From: Hyphomicrobiales bacterium | GTDB taxonomy: Bacteria > Pseudomonadota > Alphaproteobacteria > Rhizobiales > Rhizobiaceae | NCBI GenBank assembly: GCA_900472175.1 | Contig: UCHD01000002.1 | Span: 171,986-235,985, forward strand | Length of the DNA stretch: 64,000 nucleotides | Reading direction: 5' to 3' | In this document: one piece after another, positions 36,329-44,791 of the stretch | Layout: the number at the start of each line of letters is the position of its first letter | Numbering within the stretch: the first letter of the stretch is position 1 | Made by a program: the position numbers and the translations under genes | The notes under the pieces: generated by a model | Databases searched by the model: none | The model's input: only the letters and a program-made list of their open reading frames with translations | What the model was told of the DNA's origin: nothing

Positions 36329-38193
36329 CCGGTGCAGAAACTGCCTTCAGGCTCTATGGAACGACGCAGTCCGAACCTGCCCCGCGGACCTTCAAAGCCG
36401 GAAAACTGACGGCGCAGCTGTCCGGCGGCAACCTGCGGGCTGTCACCTATGACGGTGTCGAGGTACTGCGCGCGATTTCCTATCTGATCCGCGATCGTGA
36501 CTGGGGGACCTACGATCCCGAACTGTCCGGCATCGCGGTCACCGAAACCGCTGCCGGCTTCACCGTTTCCTACACCGCCCGATGCAACGGACCGGACGAT
36601 ACCACTCTGGAAATCGCTGCATCGATCGAAGGCCGCGCCGACGGCACCCTGATTTTTAAGGGTGAGGCCAGTTCCGCCACCGGCTTCGAGACCAACCGCT
36701 GCGGCTTCTGCATCCTCCATCCGATCGTCGGCGTTGCCGGGACCCCGGTGACAGTCGAGCATGTGGATGGCGTTATAGAAGCGACGGATATGCCCGATCT
36801 GATCGAGCCTTGGCAACCGTTCAAGGACATGCGCGCCATCACCCACACCGCTCTTCCCGGCGTCAGCGTCGAATGTCGCATGGAAGGCGACACGTTCGAG
36901 ATGGAAGACCAGCGCAATTGGTCTGATGCCTCTTACAAAACCTATGTCCGGCCGCTCGCACTGCCCTGGCCCTACCGCATCCCGGCAAACGAGCGGGCCT
37001 GTCAGCAGGTGACGTTGACGATCACCGACAATCGTCCGGCTACAGACGGTCTTGCTGCACTCAGCGGGAACATCATCCGGCTTGTCCCTGGAGACGCATC
37101 CGGCATCATGCCCGCCATCGGTCTGTTGATCACTCCTGAGGAAGCCAAAGCCAGTCTCGCCGCGCTTCAACAGTCCAGTGCGCCAAGGGTGCAGGATCTG
37201 CTCTTTCATTTCGACCCTCAAGCCGGCCACGGCGCCGGCGCGTTCAAGGATTTCGCCGCGATCGCCGCCATTCATGACGGCACCACGACGCTGGAGATCG
37301 CCGTCCCCTGCCAACGTCCGCTCGACGAGGAATTTCAGGAAATCGCTGGCTGGATACGGGCCGCAAATTTCGTGCCCGGCGCCATCATGGTCTGCCCCTC
37401 CGTTGACCGGCAATCGACCCCGCCCGGCAGCACGTGGCCGGACTGCCCGCCGCTCGAAGACGTCTACGCGGCAGCGGCAAATGCCTTCGCCGGCATCCGC
37501 CTCGGCGGCGGCATGCTCTCCTATTTTACCGAGCTGAACCGCAAGCGCGTGCCGGGTGAAAATCTCGCCTTCATCAGCCACTGCACCAACCCGATCGTCC
37601 ATGCGGCGGATGATGTCAGTGTCATGCAGACGCTCGAAGCCCTGCCCTTCATCACCCGGTCCGTTCGCGCCATTTATGGCGAGAAACCCTACCGCCTCGG
37701 CCCGGCCACCATTCCGATGCGTCAAAACCCCTATGGCAGCCGGACGATGGACAATCCGCACGGCGCTCGCATCCCGATGGCGAACTGCGACCCGCGCCAT
37801 AACGGCCAGTTCGCTGCCGCCTTTGCGGCCGGATACGCCGCATCGGTGCTGGATGCTGGTCCCGAAACGCTGACGCTGTCGGCTCTCACAGGCCCTTTCG
37901 GGCTCTATGCGGGCAAGGCCGAGCCGGTCGAGGACGGCGGCAACCGCCCGCTTCATGCCATCGTCGAAGGGCTGGCGGAGCTTGCCGGACAAAGATGGCA
38001 GGCCGTCATCTCATCCGCTCCGGAAAAGGTTTTGGCGTTCACGGTAGAAACGGTGGCCGGAGGAGCGACCTGGATCGTCAACCTCACGGCGGAGGAGCAG
38101 TCCATCGACACGACGCAGCTCGGCTTGCGTGTCCCGCAGATGCGCCTTGCTCCATTCGAAGTAACTAGCACGGCCCATCGAACCGGCGCATAG
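36325..38193 (+). CDS. apnL: D-apionate lactonase (ApnL)
   Basis: A 622-residue protein. Its N-terminal ~250 residues ('FRLYGTTQSEPAPRTFKAGK', 'GVEVLRAISYLIRDRDWGTY', 'EMEDQRNWSDASYKTYVRPL', 'LALPWPYRIP') match my recollection of ApnL, the large lactonase opening D-apionolactone to D-apionate. The C-terminal half looks like a TIM-barrel-type domain ('LFHFDPQAGHGAG', 'RLGGGMLSYFTELNRKR', 'SHCTNPIVHAADDVSVMQTL'). No signal peptide, so cytoplasmic. It starts in an ATGA overlap with apsD. With ApsD, ApnO, OiaK and OiaX it completes a route from D-apiose to 3-phosphoglycerate and glycolate. Confidence 0.82.
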   Translation: MTGAETAFRLYGTTQSEPAPRTFKAGKLTAQLSGGNLRAVTYDGVEVLRAISYLIRDRDWGTYDPELSGIAVTETAAGFTVSYTARCNGPDDTTLEIAASIEGRADGTLIFKGEASSATGFETNRCGFCILHPIVGVAGTPVTVEHVDGVIEATDMPDLIEPWQPFKDMRAITHTALPGVSVECRMEGDTFEMEDQRNWSDASYKTYVRPLALPWPYRIPANERACQQVTLTITDNRPATDGLAALSGNIIRLVPGDASGIMPAIGLLITPEEAKASLAALQQSSAPRVQDLLFHFDPQAGHGAGAFKDFAAIAAIHDGTTTLEIAVPCQRPLDEEFQEIAGWIRAANFVPGAIMVCPSVDRQSTPPGSTWPDCPPLEDVYAAAANAFAGIRLGGGMLSYFTELNRKRVPGENLAFISHCTNPIVHAADDVSVMQTLEALPFITRSVRAIYGEKPYRLGPATIPMRQNPYGSRTMDNPHGARIPMANCDPRHNGQFAAAFAAGYAASVLDAGPETLTLSALTGPFGLYAGKAEPVEDGGNRPLHAIVEGLAELAGQRWQAVISSAPEKVLAFTVETVAGGATWIVNLTAEEQSIDTTQLGLRVPQMRLAPFEVTSTAHRTGA

Positions 38194-38306
38194 CGGGCTT
38201 CTTTTCGGAGCGGCTGGTACGGCTGACGGCCTCGCCTGCCTGCTACCTCCGGAAACCGTCCGGCCTCAATCAGCAGGATCGGATCGATGCCGCTGCGTTA
38301 TCCGCC

Positions 38307-39239
38307 TCAGATGTTGAGATCAGCCACGCCCGAATCAATATGAGGTGCCCAGAAGGCGATGCTTTCGGCGATGGCGGGGATGACGTTGCGGTCATCCGGT
38401 TCCCGCTCCTTGAACGACAGTTCCAGGCAGATTTCATTATCGACCGCGCCACCTTGATGGAATGCTGCCAGCAAAGGTTCGGGCTGAACCCGGCCGGTGG
38501 CATTGTGTTCGGCGGTGAAGGGACGGTGTCCGCCCTTGTCCATCTTGCTCTGCTTGATATGGATGATCGGCGAAACCTTCGGCACCGCGCGCGCCCAGGC
38601 ATAAGGGTCGGTATCATCCGGGTCGGGTGACGTGACGTCGCCGTGATCGATATCGGCCATCATCCACATCGGGATCGCCATATCGGCCGCCGTCAGCCTG
38701 TCCTGCAGCGCCATGGATTCCGCGATGGTATGGCCGAACTCGCGCCCCACGGACATGGGCTCCCAGAAGACGTAATCCAGCCCGGCCGACTTGCCGTGTT
38801 CGGCCACTTCCGCCCAGCAATCGATGGCGATCTGTGTCAAGTCCTCGCGGCGCTGCGGATCGTCGAAATCGGCAAAGGTGAAGATGGCGAACTGGGTGCC
38901 GACCGACTTGGCCCCAAGGTCTGCCGAAATGTCGGCGAAGGTCTTGAACCAGTCGACATAATAGCGGCGCACGTCGCGGTCCGGATGGCCGAAATGGTTG
39001 AGCCGTCCATAGGGACCGGTCATGCCCGATGTGACACGCACGCCGGTTCGGTCAAGTGCCACGCGAAAACTGCGCGTCATCCGGCGGATTACGGGCGCTG
39101 GCCATGATGGATTGATGAATTCATGGGTCAGCTGCAGATCGCGGATCTTCAAGTCGCGTGCGACCGTCTCGATAAGGTCGTCCGGAGCGGCGAAACGGTT
39201 GACCAGAGGATTGGTATTCAACGAGAGGGTCAGGGACAT
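38307..39239 (-). CDS. eryC: L-erythrulose-1-phosphate isomerase/epimerase, EryC-type TIM barrel
   Basis: A 310-residue member of the AP-endonuclease-2/xylose-isomerase-like TIM barrel family. Metal and substrate residues typical of sugar-phosphate isomerases are visible: 'FWEPMSVGREFGHTIAE', 'MADIDHGDVTSPDPDDTDPY', 'IIHIKQSKMDKGGHRPF' and 'ICLELSFKEREPDDR'. In erythritol catabolism EryC converts L-erythrulose-1-phosphate to D-erythrulose-4-phosphate. It is the last gene of the minus-strand eryDABC set. The later enzymes (EryH/TpiB and EryI/RpiB) are not in this window. Start at 39239 with GAAGAGAAG upstream. Confidence 0.88.
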   Translation of the reverse strand: MSLTLSLNTNPLVNRFAAPDDLIETVARDLKIRDLQLTHEFINPSWPAPVIRRMTRSFRVALDRTGVRVTSGMTGPYGRLNHFGHPDRDVRRYYVDWFKTFADISADLGAKSVGTQFAIFTFADFDDPQRREDLTQIAIDCWAEVAEHGKSAGLDYVFWEPMSVGREFGHTIAESMALQDRLTAADMAIPMWMMADIDHGDVTSPDPDDTDPYAWARAVPKVSPIIHIKQSKMDKGGHRPFTAEHNATGRVQPEPLLAAFHQGGAVDNEICLELSFKEREPDDRNVIPAIAESIAFWAPHIDSGVADLNI

Positions 39240-39290
39240 GATGGCTTCTCTTCGGATTTCGAACGATTACTACTTGCGGGCAGTCCGCGT

Positions 39291-40814
39291 TTACCCGGAA
39301 GCCCGGGCGCTATGTGCGCCGTCCGCTTCAAACCAGGTGGCAAAGGCTGCCTTCTCGATTGCGCTCAGATGCAGGCCCTGCTTCGTCCGGCGTTGAAGAA
39401 TGTCTTCGGCTGTCATCGCCCATTCGTGGGCCATCAGATAGCGCACTTCGGCTTCATATAAATGAGCCCCGAAATGCTTGCCAAGACCACTGAGCGAGGT
39501 CGCGTCGCCAATAACCTTTCCGATCCGCGCACCGTAGAGCCGGCCGTAATGGTGGATAAGCGTGCGCGGCATCCAGGGGTAGGCATGGCGCAGGCTTTCG
39601 GTGAACTGGACGAAATCGGCGTTCTCGATCTCGCCGCCGGGCAGGATCGATTGGCGTGTCCAGTTTCCGCCCATGCTGGGGAAGAACTTTGCAATTTTCT
39701 CGATCGCATGTTCGGACAGCTTGCGGAACGTGGTGATCTTGCCGCCGAACACGCTCAAGAGAGGCGCGCCATCGGTTTCGTCGAGATCGAACGTATAGTC
39801 ACGCGTTACGGCCGATGGATTGCCCTGGCCATCGTCGAACAGCGGCCGGACACCTGAGAATGTCTCAAGCACATCTTCACGCCGCAGCGTTTCCTTGAAA
39901 TACCGGTTGACGGCCGCCAGCAGGTATTCGACCTCGGCCTCTTCGGTCTTCACCTCTTCCGGCGCGCCATCATACGGAATGTCGGTGGTGCCGATCAGCG
40001 CCTTGTCGCCTTCGTAGGGGTTGATGAAGATCACCCGCTTGTCATGGTTCTGCACCAGGTAGGCCTGCTGGCCTTCCCAGAATTTCGGCACGATGATGTG
40101 GCTGCCCTTTACCAGCCGCACATTGCGGCGGCTGTTTGAACCGGCAACGCGGCCGACGATATCGTTGACCCAGGGGCCGCCGGCATTGACGACGACGCGG
40201 GCGCGGACGGTGCGGATTTCGCCGGTGCGCTCGTTCCGCATCTGGACGGTCCAGCCGCCGTTTTCACGCCGGGCGCTGATGCAGGCGGTGCGCGTCAGGA
40301 TTTCGGCACCCTTTTCGGCAGCCCCGACGGCGTTGAGAACGACAAGGCGGGCATCATCCACCCAGCAGTCGGAATACTCGAAGCCTTTGGTGTATTTGTC
40401 CATGATCGGCGCGCCCTCTGGATCACGGCGCAGGTCGAGCGAACGGGTCCCCGGCAATTTCTTGCGGCCGCCGAGATGGTCGTAGAGGAACAGCCCGAGC
40501 CGAACGAGCCAGGCAGGACGATCGTCCGGGCTGTGCGGCAGGACAAAGCGCATCGGCCAGATGATGTGGCTGGCCGAATTCAGCAGAACCTCCCGTTCGA
40601 TCAGGGCCTCCCGCACCAGGCGGAACTCGTAATATTCCAGATAGCGCAGGCCGCCGTGGACAAGCTTGCCCGACCGGGAGGATGTTCCCTGCGCGAGGTC
40701 GTCTTTCTCGCACAGGATAACGGAGAGACCCCGGCCCGCCGCATCGCGCGCGATACCCGCGCCGTTGATGCCGCCCCCGATAATGAACAGGTCGATCATC
40801 CGGGAATCATTCAT
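39291..40814 (-). CDS. eryB: Erythritol-phosphate dehydrogenase (FAD, GlpD-like)
   Basis: A 507-residue flavoprotein of the GlpD/DAO family. The FAD Rossmann motif is 'GGGINGAGIARDAAGRG' near the N terminus, followed by 'TSSRSGKLVHGGLRYLEYYE', 'VVNAGGPWVNDIV', 'GTTDIPYDG', 'SGVRPLFDDG' and 'FGGKITTFRKLSEHA', all as in glycerol-3-phosphate dehydrogenase. Adjacency to the erythritol kinase gene and eryC identifies it as EryB, feeding electrons to the respiratory chain at the membrane. Start at 40814 behind a perfect AAGGAG. A second GlpD-like paralogue lies at 51117. Confidence 0.9.
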   Translation of the reverse strand: MNDSRMIDLFIIGGGINGAGIARDAAGRGLSVILCEKDDLAQGTSSRSGKLVHGGLRYLEYYEFRLVREALIEREVLLNSASHIIWPMRFVLPHSPDDRPAWLVRLGLFLYDHLGGRKKLPGTRSLDLRRDPEGAPIMDKYTKGFEYSDCWVDDARLVVLNAVGAAEKGAEILTRTACISARRENGGWTVQMRNERTGEIRTVRARVVVNAGGPWVNDIVGRVAGSNSRRNVRLVKGSHIIVPKFWEGQQAYLVQNHDKRVIFINPYEGDKALIGTTDIPYDGAPEEVKTEEAEVEYLLAAVNRYFKETLRREDVLETFSGVRPLFDDGQGNPSAVTRDYTFDLDETDGAPLLSVFGGKITTFRKLSEHAIEKIAKFFPSMGGNWTRQSILPGGEIENADFVQFTESLRHAYPWMPRTLIHHYGRLYGARIGKVIGDATSLSGLGKHFGAHLYEAEVRYLMAHEWAMTAEDILQRRTKQGLHLSAIEKAAFATWFEADGAHSARASG

Positions 40815-40887
40815 GTTGTTCTCCTTTGGCAAGGCCAATCGATAGATGCGCTGTGCCGGTCTTCGTTCTGGCCGCGCCGTAATGCCG

Positions 40888-42456
40888 TCATTTCGCTACG
40901 TGTCCCGCACGCGCCATTTCGTCCCACACCGGCTCAAGGGCGCGGCGGGCGTTGAGATAGGGCGGGAACATCCGGGAATAGGTTTCGACCAGTGTGCCAT
41001 CGGGCGCTTCGGCTGGGCCGAGCAGCGGCGTCACCCATTCGGCGATGCAGGCGTTCATGTCCGCGTATATACCGGTGGCGACGGCAGCGATCATGGCGGC
41101 GCCGGCAGCGCCTGCCTCTTCACGCGAGGAGATACGGGTCGGCGATCCGACCGCAGCCGCGATCACCGAGCGCAATGACGGTGAGCGCGCGGCGCCACCG
41201 GTTATCCGCAGTTCGTCAGGCATTCCGCCCATCGCCGCATAACAATCGCGCGTGCCCATCCCCAGCCCTTCGATGACGGCCCGCAACAGATCGGGAAAGC
41301 GATGTCCGCTGCTGAGGCCGATAAATCCTGCGCGCGCATCCGGATTGACGAACGGTCCGCGCTCTCCGGCCTCCGAAATATAGGGGTGGTAAAGGATCGC
41401 ACCCGGCTGGCTTGCCGCAAGCCATCCTTCGATCCGCCCGACCAGTTCGGCATGGGAAACCGGATGCCCCAGTTCGCTCATCAGGTCGCCGGCCATTCGC
41501 AGCGCCCAGTCGATATTGAGTGTCGCTGCCATGTTCGATTGCGCCGGCGCCACAATGCCGGGTATCGGCAGGACGACCATATAGCCCGTCCCTTCAGCAT
41601 TCAGAATGACATCGTCAACCGCCATTGCCCGCATGTGCATGCCGGTGGAGCCGATCGTCGAACAGGCAGACGCCCTGCCCTCCGTAAAGATACCGGCCCC
41701 CAGCGCCGTGCAGGCGAAATCGACATAGCCGAGGCTAACCGGCGTACCTTCCAGAAGCCCGGTCTCTCTTGCCGCAGCCGGGGAGAGCGGATGACTGATC
41801 TGTGTCCCGTCGATGATTTCGGGCAGTAGATGACGTTTTTCTGTCAAGCCTAGCGCAGCGATGACCGTGTCGTCATACTGCCGCGTGCGAAAATCCCCGA
41901 ATGTGAAGCTCGCCTCCGACGGATCGGTGGCGCGGACGCCCGTCAGGTTCAGGTAGAGCCAATCCTTGCAGTGAAGGGCAATGTCCGCGCGTCCGAGCAG
42001 TTCCGGGTTTTCTGATGCCATATGGGCGAGCTGGGCGCCTTGCTGACAGGTGGAAAGTCCGGTGCCAGTTCTTTCGAAACGGGTGCGGTCACCTGGTGCG
42101 GCGCTCAGTTTGCGGACGGTCAGTGCTGCGCGTGCGTCAAGCCAAAGCCAGGCGTCGCCTGCCGGTTTGTCATCCTTGCCCACCAGCCAGGTGCCGTCAC
42201 CCTGCCCTGTCACGCCAAGTGCGGCCGTGCGTTGCGCGAGACGCTCGACCTTGGTAGCGAGATCGCGGATAGTCCGGGCGCAATCAGCCCACGTGTTTTC
42301 CAGCGATTGGAAGGCGGCACCGTCCTCACCCGTCATATAGGTATTGGTCACGGAAGCCGCAGCAATCTGGCGGCCGGTCAGGTCAAAGGCGATCGCCTTG
42401 ATCACCGAAGTCCCGGCGTCGATGCCAATCAGGATATCTTTGCCAGCATGCGGCAT
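40888..42456 (-). CDS. eryA: Erythritol kinase (FGGY family)
   Basis: A 522-residue FGGY kinase: 'ILIGIDAGTSVIKAIAFDLTG' phosphate-1 loop, 'ALGVTGQGDGTWLVGKD', 'STIGSTGMHMRAM', and 'LRITGGAARSPSLRSVIAA' adenosine-binding stretch. It phosphorylates erythritol as the first cytoplasmic step. Length and the 'GLSTCQQGAQLAHMASENPE' region fit EryA rather than XylB or GlpK. The ATG at 42456 has AGGAGG upstream (a TTG lies just before). Between eryD and eryB on the minus strand. Confidence 0.9.
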   Translation of the reverse strand: MPHAGKDILIGIDAGTSVIKAIAFDLTGRQIAAASVTNTYMTGEDGAAFQSLENTWADCARTIRDLATKVERLAQRTAALGVTGQGDGTWLVGKDDKPAGDAWLWLDARAALTVRKLSAAPGDRTRFERTGTGLSTCQQGAQLAHMASENPELLGRADIALHCKDWLYLNLTGVRATDPSEASFTFGDFRTRQYDDTVIAALGLTEKRHLLPEIIDGTQISHPLSPAAARETGLLEGTPVSLGYVDFACTALGAGIFTEGRASACSTIGSTGMHMRAMAVDDVILNAEGTGYMVVLPIPGIVAPAQSNMAATLNIDWALRMAGDLMSELGHPVSHAELVGRIEGWLAASQPGAILYHPYISEAGERGPFVNPDARAGFIGLSSGHRFPDLLRAVIEGLGMGTRDCYAAMGGMPDELRITGGAARSPSLRSVIAAAVGSPTRISSREEAGAAGAAMIAAVATGIYADMNACIAEWVTPLLGPAEAPDGTLVETYSRMFPPYLNARRALEPVWDEMARAGHVAK

Positions 42457-42474
42457 CAAACAGCCTCCTCTTCG

Positions 42475-43443
42475 TTACGGCTGCTGAGGCGCAGCGCTAA
42501 TAAGCGCTGACGCAGTCTGCTCGTCTATGATCAGGCCACTGAGACAGCCGCTGAGCAAAGCCGAGCGGATTGCCGCAACTTTTCCCGGGCCGCCGGCAAT
42601 CGCCACGATCCGGCGCGCCTTCATGCTGTCCAGGCTGGGCGACAGGGTCCGTTCACCCAGCGTGGTCTCGACCGGCTTGCCTTGCGCATCGAAGAAATGA
42701 CCAAGCATTTCGCCGACGCCGCCCTGATCGCGCACATCCTGCATTTCCGGCACCTCGATCATCTGCGAGACGACGAGCTGCGAATCGAGTTCCGCGGTAC
42801 CGATGCCGACCAGCATCAGATCCGCCTGGGCAGCCAGGTCAAAGACGTGACGCACGCCGCGCTGGGAAAGGAGCACTTCCCGGTCCTCGACCGAGTTGGC
42901 AAAGAATGGCACCGGCATGACATAGGATACTGCGCCGGTCTTTTCAGCCAAACGGTGCATGACGTCATGCGGGTTGGCCGCATAGTTGCGCGTCAGCCCA
43001 CCAAGCAGAGACACGAAGCGCACATCGCCAGCGTCCACATGTGGCATGGCGGCAATGGCGGCGGCCAGGGTGCGGCCGTTGCCGATGCCGATTACCTGGC
43101 CTTGCAGGTTCTTGATTTCCCGTTGCAGGAATTCCGCACCGGCAACGCCGAGTGCGCGCAGGAGCAGGCTCTTGTCGTAGAGATCAGGCAGGACCTCGCA
43201 ATAATCCAGTCCGAACAGGCCGGCGAGTTTGGTTTCGATGGCGACGCATTCGGTCACGTCGCCATGGATGGAAAATTTCACCACCCCATTCTGGTTTGCC
43301 CACATGATCAGCCGGTGCGCCTTGACGTTCGGTATGCCAAGCCGCGCGGCAACCTCCGCCTGCGTCAGGCCGCCGACGTAATGGAGCCATGCCGCCCGGA
43401 CGGCCAGGCTGTCGTCGCGCTCACGATTTGTAACCATTCGCAT
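42475..43443 (-). CDS. eryD: Erythritol catabolism repressor EryD (SorC/DeoR-like sugar-binding regulator)
   Basis: A 322-residue regulator. N-terminal HTH (about 10-55): 'WLHYVGGLTQAEVAARLGIP' and 'NVKAHRLIMWANQNG'. The large C-terminal SorC-type sugar-binding domain has 'VIGIGNGRTLAAAIAAM', 'FVSLLGGLTRNYA', 'LMLVGIGTAELDSQLV' and 'IVAIAGGPGKVAAIRSAL'. EryD represses the ery operon in Brucella and rhizobia and is relieved by erythritol. Here it is the first gene of the minus-strand unit and divergent to the importer genes, so one intergenic region can serve both. Start at 43443 with GGGAGGAG upstream. Confidence 0.9.
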   Translation of the reverse strand: MRMVTNRERDDSLAVRAAWLHYVGGLTQAEVAARLGIPNVKAHRLIMWANQNGVVKFSIHGDVTECVAIETKLAGLFGLDYCEVLPDLYDKSLLLRALGVAGAEFLQREIKNLQGQVIGIGNGRTLAAAIAAMPHVDAGDVRFVSLLGGLTRNYAANPHDVMHRLAEKTGAVSYVMPVPFFANSVEDREVLLSQRGVRHVFDLAAQADLMLVGIGTAELDSQLVVSQMIEVPEMQDVRDQGGVGEMLGHFFDAQGKPVETTLGERTLSPSLDSMKARRIVAIAGGPGKVAAIRSALLSGCLSGLIIDEQTASALISAAPQQP

Positions 43444-44134
43444 CCCCTCTCCTCCCGTTCGGCGTGTTGCAAAATGTAATTAATTTCACCTATTGCATTT
43501 TTTTACACAAAGCGTAATCTTAAGTCAACAAGATCACACTATGCCCTTTGATTTTCACACTCTGAATTTTGAAGGGGGCGATGAAAACAAAGGCCGTTCT
43601 GGTCTGTCTGTTTTGGCCGGAATCTGGTGCGGGCGGCGGCGAAATTGCCAAGTTTCAATGCTTGCCGGGTGTGTTGCACCTGAATGGAAAGAGGCAATTT
43701 CTGATCGGTGATCCGAAAATGTATCACTGTTTAGATTTATCTTAACGTCATATATGTTGACAGGAATAAAAACGTACCACATTGTCAGGGGAACTTATAA
43801 TCCCTTGATACCATGCGATGCCGGAGCATCGGCAGAATCGGGAAGTAAGCTGTGCGGTTGGGAGAGATTGCTGCGCGGACAAACGGTGGAGGAGCAGGTT
43901 ATGCAGACGATCGCAGTTCGATTTCATGCTGCCCAGGCACGCCCGCCCGCCGGTGCGTCCAGCGGCGGCTTCATCGGTGCTCTGCCGCAGCCGGCAATAC
44001 GACGGGACCGCCGCCGCCTTCCCCTGAAACCCATGACGGACACGATCCCCTGAATTGCCGGCTCTCTTGCCAGCGCATGCTGCAACAAGCGGAACGCCAG
44101 CCTTAGTCCAACTCCAAGTACAGGTCGCCACGAT
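43444..44134. other. Divergent ery control region
   Basis: About 690 bases between eryD and the importer genes. The eryD-proximal ~330 bases are AT-rich with promoter-like elements on both strands, and an AT-rich near-palindrome AAATGTAATTAATTT lies at 43473-43487 (candidate EryD site). On the plus strand, TTGACA (43757-43762) with a 17-base spacer and CATTGT is a plausible importer promoter. The remaining ~350 bases, up to 44134, hold no gene I can support. Confidence 0.55.
43500..43528 (-). promoter_or_regulatory. Predicted eryD promoter
   Basis: On the minus strand TTGACT (43523-43528), 17-base spacer, TAAAAA (43500-43505). The near-palindrome at 43473-43487 would lie just downstream of the start site, a suitable place for autorepression. 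Confidence 0.5.
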
Positions 44135-44791
44135 ATGAGTTCACAGTCCTACGCCGCAAAGAAGGGGCGCAAGCAATCCAATATGGGCCGGTTCCTGGTC
44201 TCTGCCGCCGTTCTGATCGTCGTGGGCGCCATGGCGCTCGATACCAAGATTGTCAGAATTGGCTCGAGCGATGACGTCAGGACTGGTGCGTTTTCCGCCG
44301 CCGATTACGGTGCGGCGGAATTCCCCAAGGTCAAGGCTGGCGTTGAGGAACGGGCGGTTGATGCTGCGACGCTGGCAGCCGCGATCGCGCAGGACCGGCC
44401 CGCTGCCGAAAAGACGTATGGCGTATCCGCGGGAACCGGCGCCGTCATGTCCGTCAAGCTGACGGGTGTGTTCGGCGAGGCGAAATCCGGTATCTACGAC
44501 GTCAAGGTGGAGGGCGTGCCCGACACGGTGCGCGTGCGCGTCCAGACCGGGCCTGCCATCAACGGGACCGAGCTGCGCGATGCCACGGGCACAATCGCGT
44601 TTGGCCAGTTTACCAACCAGATCCAGTACCAGGATGCGGGCTCGGCTCTGAACAACCAGCTGAAGACGGATGTTCTTGCCAAGATCGACACAAGCCAACT
44701 GACCGGCAAGACGGTATCGCTGATTGGCGCGTTCAAGCTGATCAACCCGAAAAACTGGCTGATCACCCCCGTAAGTCTGGACGTGCAATGA
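44135..44791 (+). CDS. DUF2291 family protein associated with erythritol importer
   Basis: A 218-residue protein with one N-terminal transmembrane helix ('FLVSAAVLIVVGAMALDTKI') but no lipobox, unlike its relative at 31886. The C-terminal half shows the DUF2291 signatures 'RVRVQTGPAINGTELRD' and 'FGQFTNQIQY'. It is the first gene of the importer unit and overlaps the ATPase start by ATGA, so it is tightly coupled to transporter synthesis. Accessory role in the envelope is inferred from the recurrent linkage. SD for the ATG at 44135 is weak. Confidence 0.75.
   Translation: MSSQSYAAKKGRKQSNMGRFLVSAAVLIVVGAMALDTKIVRIGSSDDVRTGAFSAADYGAAEFPKVKAGVEERAVDAATLAAAIAQDRPAAEKTYGVSAGTGAVMSVKLTGVFGEAKSGIYDVKVEGVPDTVRVRVQTGPAINGTELRDATGTIAFGQFTNQIQYQDAGSALNNQLKTDVLAKIDTSQLTGKTVSLIGAFKLINPKNWLITPVSLDVQ

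Noticed and set aside
36274-37992. A 572-codon open frame on the minus strand opposite apnL
   Set aside because: Shadow of apnL; low-complexity, no recognisable domain, and incompatible with the apsD-apnL overlap.
43754-44053. Small overlapping frames in the ery control region as possible genes
   Set aside because: Several frames are open at once with biased, low-complexity products; none has a convincing SD or family match.
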